Below, one piece after another: positions 25,803 through 34,178 of a stretch of DNA of 57,742 bases (its first letter is position 1; each line of letters begins with the position of its first letter). This DNA is from Planctomycetales bacterium (GTDB lineage Bacteria; Planctomycetota; Planctomycetia; Isosphaerales; Isosphaeraceae), in the NCBI GenBank assembly GCA_027449865.1, contig DAIDKV010000154.1:1-57742 (forward strand), in the 5' to 3' direction. The translations under genes and the position numbers were made by a program. The notes under the pieces are model-generated. The model was not told the origin of the DNA. It did no database searches and saw only the letters and a program-made list of their open reading frames with translations.

Positions 25803-27197
25803 TCAGCGACCGGCGCGGCCCCAGGAGCGTCGGGCGGCGTGGGGGGTCTCGCCGCGGATCCAACGGCGGAGGTCGTCCGCGAGGGCTCGACAGTCGGGGT
25901 ATCGTCGATCGGGAGACTTGTCCAGGGCCTTCAGGCAGACCGAGGCCAGCGCCCGGGGAATCCGGCGGTCGAGCTTTCGGGGAGAGACTGGTTCGTGGTG
26001 GATCGCGTGATAGAGCACGTACGAGGGCGGCCCGACGAACGGCGGGCGACCGCAGAGCAGCTCGTAAAAGACGGCGCCCAGGCTGTACTGGTCGCTGGCC
26101 GGCAAGGGGTCCATGCGCCCCCCCTCGGCCAGTTCGGGTGCGATGTAGGCCGGTGTTCCCACGATCGAGCCCGGCGACGACGGCAGCTCGTTCGAGTCGG
26201 GGCGATAGGCGATCCCAAAATCCATGAGGTGGACATCGCCCCGGTGATCGACCCGGATGTTCGCCGGCTTGACGTCGCGGTGAACGATCCCGAGGTCGTG
26301 GGCGTAGGCCAGCGCCTCGGCCAGGTCGGCGGCGACCCGGGCGGCGTGGTCGGCCGCGAAGGGTCCGTCGTCGCCAAGTTGCTCGTCGAGCCCGCGGCCC
26401 TCGATCAGGGCCATGGCGAGGTAATGCCGGTCGCCCGCCGAACCGGCCTCGTAAACCGGGACAATCCGGGGATGACGAAGCCTCGCCTGGGCGCGGGCCT
26501 CGCCCAGGAACCGCTCGAACGCCCGCTCCGTGCGCAAGACGCCCGGACGCGGAACCTTCAACGCGACCTCGCGGTCGAGCGTCGCGTCATAGGCGCGGTA
26601 GACCGTCGCGTATTGCCCCTGCCCCAGCTCGCCGAGGAGCCGGAACCGCCCAAGCTGGCCCGTCTCGCCCGACCCGACGGCCAGACTCGGCGACGAAACG
26701 GCCGCCGATCGCGAGGCGGTGCTCCACGCCGAGACCCGGCTCCCCTGGTGCGAGATCGGCTCGATAACCACCTCGCCACTCTCATCCGGACCGAGGAAGC
26801 GATCGGAGCCGAAGCCGTAGGTGCTCCGGAAATCGGCCGCCGAGGCCTCGCCCAGTCCCGAACCCAGACCCAACCCCGAGCCGGAACCCAACCCCGACCC
26901 GAACCCGGCGGCGAACTCGGCCGATTCGTCGTCGGCGAAGGTGAGCCCCCGGTCCTGGCCCGGGCGGTCGCCTCGATCCCAGGCGTACGCGAGAGCCCCA
27001 GCGCCCCGGTTCCGGCGCCCAGCCGATCGGAGCCCCGGCCGCGCGACCGAGGTCCAGCCCGCATCCGCCGAGGCCGAAGGCGCGCTCGGAAGCCGGGTCC
27101 GACATCGGGGACACCGGAAGATCCGGCCAAGCGGGTCATCCACCAGCCGGGAGACGTGCCCGCAGGCCACGTTGGGACATCGTGCAGTTGTGGGCAT
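25803..27197 (-). CDS. Cytosolic Ser/Thr protein kinase with N-terminal zinc ribbon
   Basis: The 464-residue protein starts MPTTARCPNVACGHVSRLVD, and the CPNVACG and FRCPRC motifs form a zinc ribbon. A Gly/Ser/Leu low-complexity stretch (GFGSGLGSGSGLGLGSGLGE) follows. The Hanks-type kinase domain spans about 185-455, with a Gly loop GELGQGQYATVYR, Lys214 in VALKVP, the catalytic HRDVKPAN with His306-Arg307-Asp308, DFGIAYR near 325 and TPAYIAPELA. There is no transmembrane segment and no sensor domain beyond the ribbon. The start at 27197 has GGAGGAGGGGAG 8 bases upstream. It is divergent from trpC; targets are unknown. Confidence 0.95.
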   Translation of the reverse strand: MPTTARCPNVACGHVSRLVDDPLGRIFRCPRCRTRLPSAPSASADAGWTSVARPGLRSAGRRNRGAGALAYAWDRGDRPGQDRGLTFADDESAEFAAGFGSGLGSGSGLGLGSGLGEASAADFRSTYGFGSDRFLGPDESGEVVIEPISHQGSRVSAWSTASRSAAVSSPSLAVGSGETGQLGRFRLLGELGQGQYATVYRAYDATLDREVALKVPRPGVLRTERAFERFLGEARAQARLRHPRIVPVYEAGSAGDRHYLAMALIEGRGLDEQLGDDGPFAADHAARVAADLAEALAYAHDLGIVHRDVKPANIRVDHRGDVHLMDFGIAYRPDSNELPSSPGSIVGTPAYIAPELAEGGRMDPLPASDQYSLGAVFYELLCGRPPFVGPPSYVLYHAIHHEPVSPRKLDRRIPRALASVCLKALDKSPDRRYPDCRALADDLRRWIRGETPHAARRSWGRAGR

Positions 27198-27672
27198 CCG
27201 CGAATCTCCCCTCCTCCGTGTCGCCTGACCACCGCGCCGGTCTTCATGCCGGCCGGTCCGCCGTTGCCCCCCAGTCCGGGAATCATCCACGATCGATCCG
27301 GGTCAATCCCCGGCCACTCGTCGCCGGATCCCCAACGACCCTCCCGACGCCCCGAGGGACATCAGTCGGACCGCATGTTTAGCTATAACCGATACTTGCC
27401 AGACCGCAAACCATCTTCCAGTGAAAGGATGCGACGAATCCCAGGTCGACGCCTCGCACTCGTTAGCCGCGTGCGAATCCGTGCAATCGCCAAAGAATGC
27501 CTGGTCTCCCGGACCGTCCTGATCGACACCCCCTCCGCCGTGGCCGCCCGAGTTGTTAAAGTTGATGCATCGGGCCGTCGTGGCGATCGGCACGGCGGGG
27601 AATAATCCGGCGCCAGCAGGCGTCGAATCGCTCGGGAACAACCGTTGGGTTGAAGGGAGTCGAGGCACGTCG
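27198..27672. other. Gap between kinase and trpC, no supported gene
   Basis: About 475 bases separate divergent genes. A leftward frame through 27303-27707 has an oddly protein-like patch (CINFNNSGGHGGGG) but lacks a start near it and overlaps trpC, so it was not called. No promoter was convincing. Confidence 0.5.
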
Positions 27673-28464
27673 ATGAGGTCCATCCTGGAGGAGATCGTCG
27701 CGTCCAAGCGTCGTGAGGTCGAGGCGGCTCGTCGTCGGATGCCGATGGAGGAGCTGGAAGTTCAGGCGGCCTCGGCCCCGCCGACCCGGGATTTCCGGTC
27801 GGCCCTGGCCGGGCCCGGCTCGATCCAGCTCATCGCCGAGGTGAAGAAGGCCAGCCCCTCGGCGAAGGTGATCCGCGCCGACTTCGACCCGGTCGCGATC
27901 GCTCGTACCTATCAGCAACATGGTGCCGCTTGTTTGAGCATACTCACCGACGCTCCCTATTTCCAGGGGCATCTCTCCTATCTGGCGCGGGTCCGGGCGT
28001 CGGTGGCGATTCCGCTCCTGCGCAAGGATTTCATGATCGATGAATACCAGATCGTCGAGGCTCGCCTCGCCGGTGCCGACGCCATCCTTCTCATCGCCGA
28101 GATCCTCACCGACGCCGAGCTGGTGAGCCTTCGCGAGCGATCGACCGCGCTGGGGATGTCGACCCTGGTCGAATTCCACGACCCGGACAACCTGGAACGA
28201 GTGCTGGCCTCGGGCGCCGACCTGGTCGGGATCAACAACCGCGATTTGAAGACGTTCGTCACCGAGATCGACCACACCCTCCGCCTCCGCGACCGGATCC
28301 CCGCGAACGTGGTCCTGGTGAGCGAGAGCGGCATCCGATCGCGGGCCGACGTCGAGCGCCTGCAATCGGCCGGGATCTCGGCCATCCTTGTCGGCGAATC
28401 GCTGATGAGAGAGCCCGATATCGGCCTCGCCGTTGAACGATTGCTCGGCCTAACGTCAGTGTAA
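27673..28464 (+). CDS. trpC: Indole-3-glycerol phosphate synthase
   Basis: This cytosolic TIM-barrel enzyme closes the indole ring in tryptophan synthesis. The 263 residues match the family. Key motifs are LIAEVKKASPSAKVI (catalytic Lys and phosphate region), LLRKDFMIDEYQI, AGADAILLIAEIL, GINNRDLKTF and VSESGIRSRADVERL. The ATG at 27673 follows a GAGG motif seven bases upstream and starts the family's SILEEIVASKRREVE helix; the frame open from 27553 would add about 40 unrelated residues. No other trp gene is adjacent, so the pathway is split across the genome. Confidence 0.97.
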   Translation: MRSILEEIVASKRREVEAARRRMPMEELEVQAASAPPTRDFRSALAGPGSIQLIAEVKKASPSAKVIRADFDPVAIARTYQQHGAACLSILTDAPYFQGHLSYLARVRASVAIPLLRKDFMIDEYQIVEARLAGADAILLIAEILTDAELVSLRERSTALGMSTLVEFHDPDNLERVLASGADLVGINNRDLKTFVTEIDHTLRLRDRIPANVVLVSESGIRSRADVERLQSAGISAILVGESLMREPDIGLAVERLLGLTSV

Positions 28465-28485
28465 GAGGGACAAACCACGAAAAGA

Positions 28486-28508
28486 GAGCCGGTCGCGACC
28501 CCCGGCTC
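28486..28508 (+). terminator. Possible terminator hairpin after trpC
   Basis: GAGCCGG (28486-28492) pairs with CCGGCTC (28502-28508), 22 bases after the trpC stop. There is no T run, so it is only a weak candidate. Confidence 0.3.
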
Positions 28509-28596
28509 GCCTTGCCTGCCAACCCCTGAGACCCCTATCATCATCACGAGGTTCTGGTCGCGATAACCGAGTTTTCGGCCGAGAGAGCGAACAGTC

Positions 28597-29934
28597 ATGA
28601 TTGCGCCTGATACGTCCCGCGTCTGGACGTTAGCCGCCTTTCGGTCCGTGGTCGAGCGTGTGATGCTGGCCTGGCTTCTGCTGACGACGACAGGATTCGT
28701 CGAGGCGCAGGAGCCGGCGGCTCCGGCCGCGTCGCAGGAGGGGTCTCGACCGCTACCAGCCGAGGGAGCGGGAGCGGCTGCGGGAGCCGCGGCGGGTCCG
28801 GAATGGATCGGCAAGCGGGTGATCCAGAAATATCGACAGTTTCAGCTCAAGGTTGAGGACCGGATTGTCGACCGCAAGCATGAAATTCTGACCTACCGTG
28901 TGAAGAAGGTGGACGGGCCCTGGCTCTGGCTCGAGGCCGAGGGGCTCGGCCTCGCTGGCTGGGCGATGGCCGAGCAGGTTGTCCCGGTCGAGGAGGCTAT
29001 CGTCTTTTTCACGCGATACATCCGCGAGTTTCCCGACGACGTTCACGGCTTCTTCATGCGGGCGATTGTCTGGTATCAGGAGCGGAACGAGCCCGAACTG
29101 GCGCTCGACGACCTGAACGACGCGATCCGACTCGATCCGACGGCCGCCTACCTCTGGAACGACCGTGGCGAGGTCTGGCGAGCCCGGAAGAACTACAACA
29201 AGGCCATCGGCGATTACACCGAGGCCATCCGCCTGGCCCCCGACCGTCCCGGTCCCTACAACAACCGGGGCCTCGCCCTGTACGCTCTGAAGGAATACGA
29301 TAAGGCGATCGCCGATTACACCGAGGCCATTCGCCTCGACCCGAAGAACTCGCTGACCTTCGGCAACCGAGGAAACGCCCGGCTCGCCCGCAAGGACTAC
29401 GACCGGGCGATCGACGATTACGAGCAGGCGATCGAGCTGGATCCGAAGTTCGTCTCGGCCTATCGCAACCGGGCCCGCGCCCTGCTGCTCGACCGTCGGG
29501 GGGCCCTGGCGGTGGAATCGGCAAGGGAGGGGCTAAAAGTCGGCACATGGGACGGCGAGATCCCGGTCTACACGGCGATCATCGGCCAACTCTCAGCGCT
29601 TCAGGCCGGAGATCCCGCCTCGGCCAAATGGTTTCTCGACGAGGCCGCCGCGCACGCCGACCATGAGGAATGGCCCTATCCGGTCATTTCCTACCTCCGC
29701 GGCGAACTCAGCGAGGCCGGCCTGCTGGCGAAGGCCGGCGAAAACAACGACCACCGCACCGAGGCCCACGGCTTCCTCGGATACGAGCGGCTTTTAAAAG
29801 GCCGAGACGAAGAGGCCCTGCGCCACTTCGTCTGGGTCAAGGAGCACGGCGACTCCACCCGAGCCGGCTACCTGATCGCGATCGCGGAACTCGATCGGCT
29901 CGAGGCCAAACAGGTCTCGTCGCGTCATCCCTGA
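28597..29934 (+). CDS. Exported TPR-repeat protein
   Basis: The 445-residue protein has a signal-like N-terminus (MLAWLLLTTTGFVEAQ) and an Ala/Pro/Gly linker, then a small domain (KRVIQKYRQFQLKVEDRIVD) and at least four TPR repeats at about residues 150-310. The cores read DLNDAIRLDPTAAYLWNDRG, NYNKAIGDYTEAIRLAPDRP, EYDKAIADYTEAIRLDPKNS and DYDRAIDDYEQAIELDPKFV. TPRs bind partner proteins, so the protein is probably a periplasmic adapter. GAGAGAG lies upstream of the ATG at 28597. Proteins of this layout are frequent in planctomycetes, with no known partners. It is followed by REP elements. Confidence 0.88.
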   Translation: MIAPDTSRVWTLAAFRSVVERVMLAWLLLTTTGFVEAQEPAAPAASQEGSRPLPAEGAGAAAGAAAGPEWIGKRVIQKYRQFQLKVEDRIVDRKHEILTYRVKKVDGPWLWLEAEGLGLAGWAMAEQVVPVEEAIVFFTRYIREFPDDVHGFFMRAIVWYQERNEPELALDDLNDAIRLDPTAAYLWNDRGEVWRARKNYNKAIGDYTEAIRLAPDRPGPYNNRGLALYALKEYDKAIADYTEAIRLDPKNSLTFGNRGNARLARKDYDRAIDDYEQAIELDPKFVSAYRNRARALLLDRRGALAVESAREGLKVGTWDGEIPVYTAIIGQLSALQAGDPASAKWFLDEAAAHADHEEWPYPVISYLRGELSEAGLLAKAGENNDHRTEAHGFLGYERLLKGRDEEALRHFVWVKEHGDSTRAGYLIAIAELDRLEAKQVSSRHP

Positions 29935-30192
29935 ACCAACCGGGTCAGACTCGATCGAAATCAAACCGACCCTCGGTCCCCTCCGGCCAGAGAAGAGAGT
30001 CGTCCGCGCGATCGGAAGCGCCGGAAATCCGACCGAGGGGATTTGGTCGATGAAGCCGGATCTCGATGAGGATCGGACCGCCCTCCAGCCGATCTCATGG
30101 ACGAGCACGGTGATCCTTTCCGGCTTGTGATGGCCGGGATGGCTCAGCCGGCGAACGGTCCGCCGATGGCGCACGACCGATCCAATGGTCCT

Positions 30193-30384
30193 TGTGGAGG
30201 GAACTCCAGCTCCCGACCCGGACGGAGCCCAAGCTCTCGCGAAGATCGCCGGCTGGAGCCGGCTCCTACATAAGTCTTTTCCCATTCGACATGTGAATCT
30301 ACCCCTGTAGGAGGGAGCTCCAGCTCCCGACCCGGACGGAGCCCAAGCTCTCGCGAAGATCGCCGGCTGGAGCCGGCTCCTACA
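30193..30384. repeat. REP-like palindromic doublet, copies 2 and 3
   Basis: Two 78-79-base elements (30193-30270 and 30306-30384) share TGTAGGAGGGAGCTCCAGCT at the left end and GCTGGAGCCGGCTCCTACA at the right end, which pair as a hairpin. The 35-base linker (ending ATGTGAATCTACCCC) is also found at 39325-39359 with few changes. Confidence 0.93.
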
Positions 30385-30391
30385 CGGTATC

Positions 30392-30443
30392 CGACCCGGA
30401 CGGAGCAAAGGAGTGCCGCGAAGATCGCCGGCTGGAGCCGGCT
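30392..30443. repeat. Degenerate REP-like copy 4
   Basis: CGACCCGGACGGAGC and GAAGATCGCCGGCTGGAGCC are present, but the outer ends are lost. It lies upstream of the PH-like gene. Confidence 0.8.
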
Positions 30444-30538
30444 TTGGCATGGATCCAGCGGCCCGAACGAGGCATCGGAAGGTGCAGAGGCGATCGACGG
30501 TCTCCATTCACGATCCCCCGCGAAAGGGAGCACCCGCC

Positions 30539-31048
30539 GTGATCCGTCACGATACGAAGTCCCGAAATCGGGAGTTTTTCCGTCTCTTCGCGATGGTCCT
30601 GGCCATGGCCGCGCTGGCCGGTGTTCCGGCGAGGGCGCAGCATCCGTCGCTATTCCGGTCGCGGATCGACGTCGGGCCGGACGGACTCCGGATCGACGGA
30701 GCCTTGTTCCGGGAGTCGATCCCGAGAACCGAATGGCGGCTCGACCTGGCCCGGATCGTCGACCTTGACCAGGAACCGGGTCTGCGTCCCGGGCTGAAGC
30801 TCTACGGGGCCGGGCTCCCCTCGTATCACGCGGGATGGTTCCGGCTGAAAGACGGCCAGAAGGCGGTGGTGACGATCGGCCGATCGAACCTCGCGGTCTA
30901 CATCCCGACAAACCGAGGCCGGGCGGTCCTGGTCGGCCCCGACGACCCCGCCGACTTCCTCGACGCTCTCCGGAATCCCAACGGCGACCGCGTCTTCTGG
31001 GTGGGTGCCTCGCACGGATCGGGTCGGACCTCGAAGAGAACCCGTTGA
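30539..31048 (+). CDS. Small exported protein with a PH-like domain
   Basis: The 169-residue product starts with GTG and has a signal (FRLFAMVLAMAALAGVPARA). The start has AAGGGAG 8 bases upstream, while upstream frame is REP-derived. The mature part (about residues 37-155) has the bacterial PH-like strand pattern: FRSRIDVGPDGLRIDGALF, then LKLYGAGLPSYHAGWFRLKD, then LAVYIPTNRGRAVLVGPDDP, closing with a helix ADFLDALRN. Such domains occur in planctomycete and other bacterial envelope proteins with unknown ligands. The closing Gly/Ser/Arg tail is disordered. There is no partner gene next to it. Confidence 0.7.
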   Translation: MIRHDTKSRNREFFRLFAMVLAMAALAGVPARAQHPSLFRSRIDVGPDGLRIDGALFRESIPRTEWRLDLARIVDLDQEPGLRPGLKLYGAGLPSYHAGWFRLKDGQKAVVTIGRSNLAVYIPTNRGRAVLVGPDDPADFLDALRNPNGDRVFWVGASHGSGRTSKRTR

Positions 31049-31229
31049 GCCTCGGGCCTGGACGGCCCCCGGTCGCGGCGAATCACCGAGGAAGATCGGC
31101 TGGATGACAGATTCCAGATGGATCAAAGCTCAGGGTACCGAGGGATTCCATTTAGGAAATCTTGAATAGGGAATCTTCCATCGGATTCTTTCACAAACTC
31201 TGAGAGGGAACCTCCTCGGTGATCCCCGG

Positions 31230-32432
31230 TTAATGCGTGCTGATCAATCGAGCGGTTGGCCCGCGGCGAGAGGGGGATGGTGGAGCGAGCAAAATCCGGA
31301 TTCGGTCGCCGAGCAACGGGTGAAGGCCGGGCTGGTCGAGGATCGATCGGACCTGCGTGCGTGTGGTCTCTCGGAGGCCGGCGGGGACCTCGTGATTGTG
31401 GAAGAGGAGAGCCAGGGGCCGGATCGCCTCGGCGCGCTGGCGGGGCTCGATGATCGGGTCGGCAAGGACGGCCACGAGGGCCTCGGCGGCCTGGGCGCAT
31501 CGCGAGGGTTCCACGCAGATCACGGCCATCGCCGCGCCCGTGCGCTGGGCCGGGGGCCCGGTGGCCAGCATCGCCCCGAGCGCGGGCACGGCGCCCTGGG
31601 CGAGCGGCCCGAGGTTCGCCAGCCAGATCGCCACCCGTACACGAACCTCGGGGTCATCGTGGCCAAGCCAGCCGACAAACGTCGGCACCAGTTCGCGACA
31701 GATCGACGGGTCGATCCGATAGAGCAGGCTCATCGGCCGGAGGACCTCGGTGGGCCTTTCGGGGTGCGCCTCCACAACCATCGCCCGGAGCGTGGGGACC
31801 ACCCGGTCGCGATGCTTCGGGTCGAGCCAGAAGACGGCCTCGGCCGCCGCCAGTCGGACCGCCCAATCCGGGTCCTTCAGCCAGGGACCCGGGTCGAACT
31901 CGATCGCCTGGGCGTTGATCATCGCCTGAAGAACGGCGCTTCGGACCATCGCGGAGCCGTCGTGGCCCGCCGTTTTCAGCGAGTTGAGGATGCGTTGCCT
32001 TCGACCGGATGGATCGGCCCGCGAGAGGAACGCCGTGGGACCAAGGCCGCACGCCGCCATCGCCCGAGCCCGAGGCTCGACGTCGTCCCTGAGCCCGCCC
32101 AGGCAAAGCTCCACCGCCTCATCGGTGATCGGCTCGGTGCTCGACAGATAGGCGTACGCCTTCTCACGGACCCGGGGATCCGTGTCGTGCGTCAGGGCCG
32201 GCATGTAAGCCGCGGCCTCCTCCCCGAACTCGGCCATCCTCTGCGCGGCCTCGGCCCGCGCCCGGGAGCTCAGGCTCTGGTCGCGCCGCATCCGGTCCAG
32301 CTCGTTGAGCCGCCGGTACGTCTGGATCCTCGGCCAGACCTCCATGCCCCCGTAGATCGCCCCCAGCAACAGGATCGAAAGGCCCAGCGTCGCCGGAATC
32401 GGCCGCCGGAATCGCCGAGGTATCCGCACCAT
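31230..32432 (-). CDS. Membrane-anchored HEAT-repeat protein
   Basis: The 400-residue protein has one N-terminal transmembrane segment (ATLGLSILLLGAIYGGM) after a basic start, then a helical-repeat body. HEAT-like units read ALTHDTDPRVREKAYAYLSS, then DPDWAVRLAAAEAVFWLDPK and HDDPEVRVRVAIWLANLGPL. Such superhelical proteins serve as binding platforms. The ATG at 32432 is preceded by GGAAGGGGG; the open frame to 32537 has no signal. The C-terminus (PSPSRRGPTARL) is basic. No enzymatic motif is seen. The gene is divergent from the methyltransferase across a 480-base gap. Confidence 0.82.
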   Translation of the reverse strand: MVRIPRRFRRPIPATLGLSILLLGAIYGGMEVWPRIQTYRRLNELDRMRRDQSLSSRARAEAAQRMAEFGEEAAAYMPALTHDTDPRVREKAYAYLSSTEPITDEAVELCLGGLRDDVEPRARAMAACGLGPTAFLSRADPSGRRQRILNSLKTAGHDGSAMVRSAVLQAMINAQAIEFDPGPWLKDPDWAVRLAAAEAVFWLDPKHRDRVVPTLRAMVVEAHPERPTEVLRPMSLLYRIDPSICRELVPTFVGWLGHDDPEVRVRVAIWLANLGPLAQGAVPALGAMLATGPPAQRTGAAMAVICVEPSRCAQAAEALVAVLADPIIEPRQRAEAIRPLALLFHNHEVPAGLRETTRTQVRSILDQPGLHPLLGDRIRILLAPPSPSRRGPTARLISTH

Positions 32433-32910
32433 GCCGCGCCCCCTTCCGGAGCCCGCCCTTGTGCCGCGGTAGCCATCATGATGACTTGCCGTCGCTATAT
32501 GGCAGGACCATACATCCTCTGATCCGATCCACGCCACCCCGTCTTCTCAAAGACGTACACCATCGCGACGTCCACGGCAAGGGAGTCGTCCCGCTCGCGA
32601 CGACCGGCGAGGCCACCCGAGGCCCACGCGCCGGCCGCGACGGACTGGGCAGCATCGTTCTCGGGTTGAGGGTGAGAACCCCGCGGGAACGCCGCGGGCC
32701 TTAGGGATCCCTTTGCGTCGCCAGTCGATCCCACCGGAGCAGGATAGGGCAGCAGGTATCCCACTCTTTCGACGGCATCTCGCCCGTCTTGACCGGGCGA
32801 CTGATAACCGCGCTGCTCGGGATCATCCGGTGACCGAACTTCGGCGGGCTCGGCCGTGTCTCATCCGGGCACAACCTCATTCTCACACACTCGGGGCGCG
32901 CGAGACTCAC
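32433..32910. other. Divergent gap, no supported gene
   Basis: About 480 bases between the HEAT and methyltransferase genes. A leftward frame (32495-32764) has no start signal or domain. A small hairpin, CCCGCGG (32680-32686) pairing with CCGCGGG (32692-32698), is the only structure seen. Confidence 0.5.
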
Positions 32911-33615
32911 ATGAAATCGACCGTTGAGCAGATCCGGGCTCGATTCGACAACGACGTGGAGCGGTTCAGCAACCTGGAGACCGGTCAGTCGGCCACGATC
33001 GACGCGCCGCTGGTCCTCGAGTTGATTTCCCAGGCCGCGGCCGCCACGAGTCCGAGTGCGACAGACTTGCTCGACGTAGGTTGCGGCGCGGGCAATTACA
33101 GCCTCAAACTCCTCCAAAGCCTCCCCGACCTCAACGTCACGCTGATCGACCTGAGTCGGCCGATGCTCGAACGTGCCGAGCAGCGCCTCCGGCCCGCAAC
33201 GAAACGACACATAGAGACCTTCCAGGGCGACGTCCGGGACCTGGACCTCGGCGAAGCCCGCTTCGACATCATCGTGGCCGCGGCGGTGCTGCACCACCTT
33301 CGAACCGTCGCGGAATGGGAGGCGGTCTTCGCGAAGTGCTTCAAGGCGCTCCGGCCCAGCGGCTCGATCTGGATTTCCGACCTGATCGAGCACTCCTCGA
33401 CCGCGATCCAGGAAATGATGTGGCGACGCTACGGCGAGTACCTCGTCGGGCTGAAGGACGAGGCCTATCGCGACACCGTCTTCGCCTACGTCACCCGGGA
33501 AGACACGCCCCAGCCGCTGATGTACCAACTCGACCTGTTGCGCAAGTCGGGTTTCCGCGAGGTCGAGATCCTGCACAAGACCAGCGTGTTCGCAGCCTTC
33601 GGCGCGTGGAAATAA
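32911..33615 (+). CDS. Class I SAM-dependent methyltransferase
   Basis: The 234-residue protein has the class I Rossmann methyltransferase motifs: motif I LLDVGCGAGNYSLKLL (about residues 52-67), an acidic end to the second strand in VTLIDLSRPMLERAE, QGDVRDLDLGEARFD, and the post-motif FDIIVAAAVLHHL. An N-terminal helix with VERFSNLETGQSATID resembles small-molecule or tRNA methyltransferases of the Methyltransf_25 group. The substrate cannot be assigned. The ATG at 32911 begins MKSTVEQIRARFDNDV; the frame open from 32713 would add unrelated residues. The C-terminal region (about 150-234) contains EHSSTAIQEMMWRRYGEYLV. Confidence 0.9.
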   Translation: MKSTVEQIRARFDNDVERFSNLETGQSATIDAPLVLELISQAAAATSPSATDLLDVGCGAGNYSLKLLQSLPDLNVTLIDLSRPMLERAEQRLRPATKRHIETFQGDVRDLDLGEARFDIIVAAAVLHHLRTVAEWEAVFAKCFKALRPSGSIWISDLIEHSSTAIQEMMWRRYGEYLVGLKDEAYRDTVFAYVTREDTPQPLMYQLDLLRKSGFREVEILHKTSVFAAFGAWK

Positions 33616-34178
33616 GCGGATCGGATCGCCCCCTTCCCTAACAGGAGAAGAGAACGACCCAAAAAAGTCGGACGCAAGAAGCCCCGATCGTCGAGTCAAA
33701 CAGGGCTGCGGGCATGGTCGCGACCGCCGCACTCTGGGCGAGACCCGCGACGAGCAAGTGCGCCGCAGCGCCGGGCCAGGGCAGGTCAACCGGACCCGTA
33801 GCCGCTCCCGCGGCCAGGAGAGCCGGGGGAAAAGGGTTGGGCCCATCATGGCTCACCTCCGGAGTAGCAGCCTCAACCGAGACGAATCCTCTTAAGCTAC
33901 AAGACTTCCAGGTCCTCGCTCTGTCTACCGGCCGAACTCCTGCGCGTGTCGGCCCGGCATACCGGAGCCGTCGAGGGCGAAGCCCCCGAGAGGGCGCGGC
34001 CCGGACCGGATTCCGGCCTACCGGCATCATAGGAACGTCGAGTTGCGAACCCAGACGACTGGGGCATTCCACAAATGTCAGAAGTTTGTCGTTGACAGGG
34101 CCCGGTCGCCGGGGATACACAATTGTCAGGGGGAGTATCGATCGACGAGGCGCCCTCGGAAGCGGGAGGATCGCACCG
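33616..34178. other. Intergenic region with unresolved structure
   Basis: About 560 bases precede the DUF1549 gene. A near-perfect Shine-Dalgarno, GGAGGTGA, lies at 33853-33860 on the minus strand. Apart from the low-confidence small frame listed separately, I see no gene or riboswitch. Confidence 0.4.
33638..33856 (-). CDS. Possible small hydrophobic protein
   Basis: A leftward frame from a GTG at 33856 gives VSHDGPNPFPPALLAAGAAT and a hydrophobic end with CVRLFWVVLFSC. The composition is protein-like and more hydrophobic than usual shadow frames, but the start is weak: the strong GGAGGTGA motif overlaps the GTG and would instead serve an ATG in another frame. It could be noncoding. Confidence 0.25.
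   Translation of the reverse strand: MSHDGPNPFPPALLAAGAATGPVDLPWPGAAAHLLVAGLAQSAAVATMPAALFDSTIGASCVRLFWVVLFSC

Noticed and set aside
30193-30443. The repeat array as a CRISPR
   Set aside because: Units are palindromic, 78 bp, and the spacing sequence is conserved, not variable; there is no cas gene.
32701-33849. A 382-residue leftward frame with a perfect GGAGGTGA before its ATG
   Set aside because: It runs antisense through the whole methyltransferase gene, and its sequence is Arg/Pro-rich with no domain. The ribosome binding site match is probably chance.
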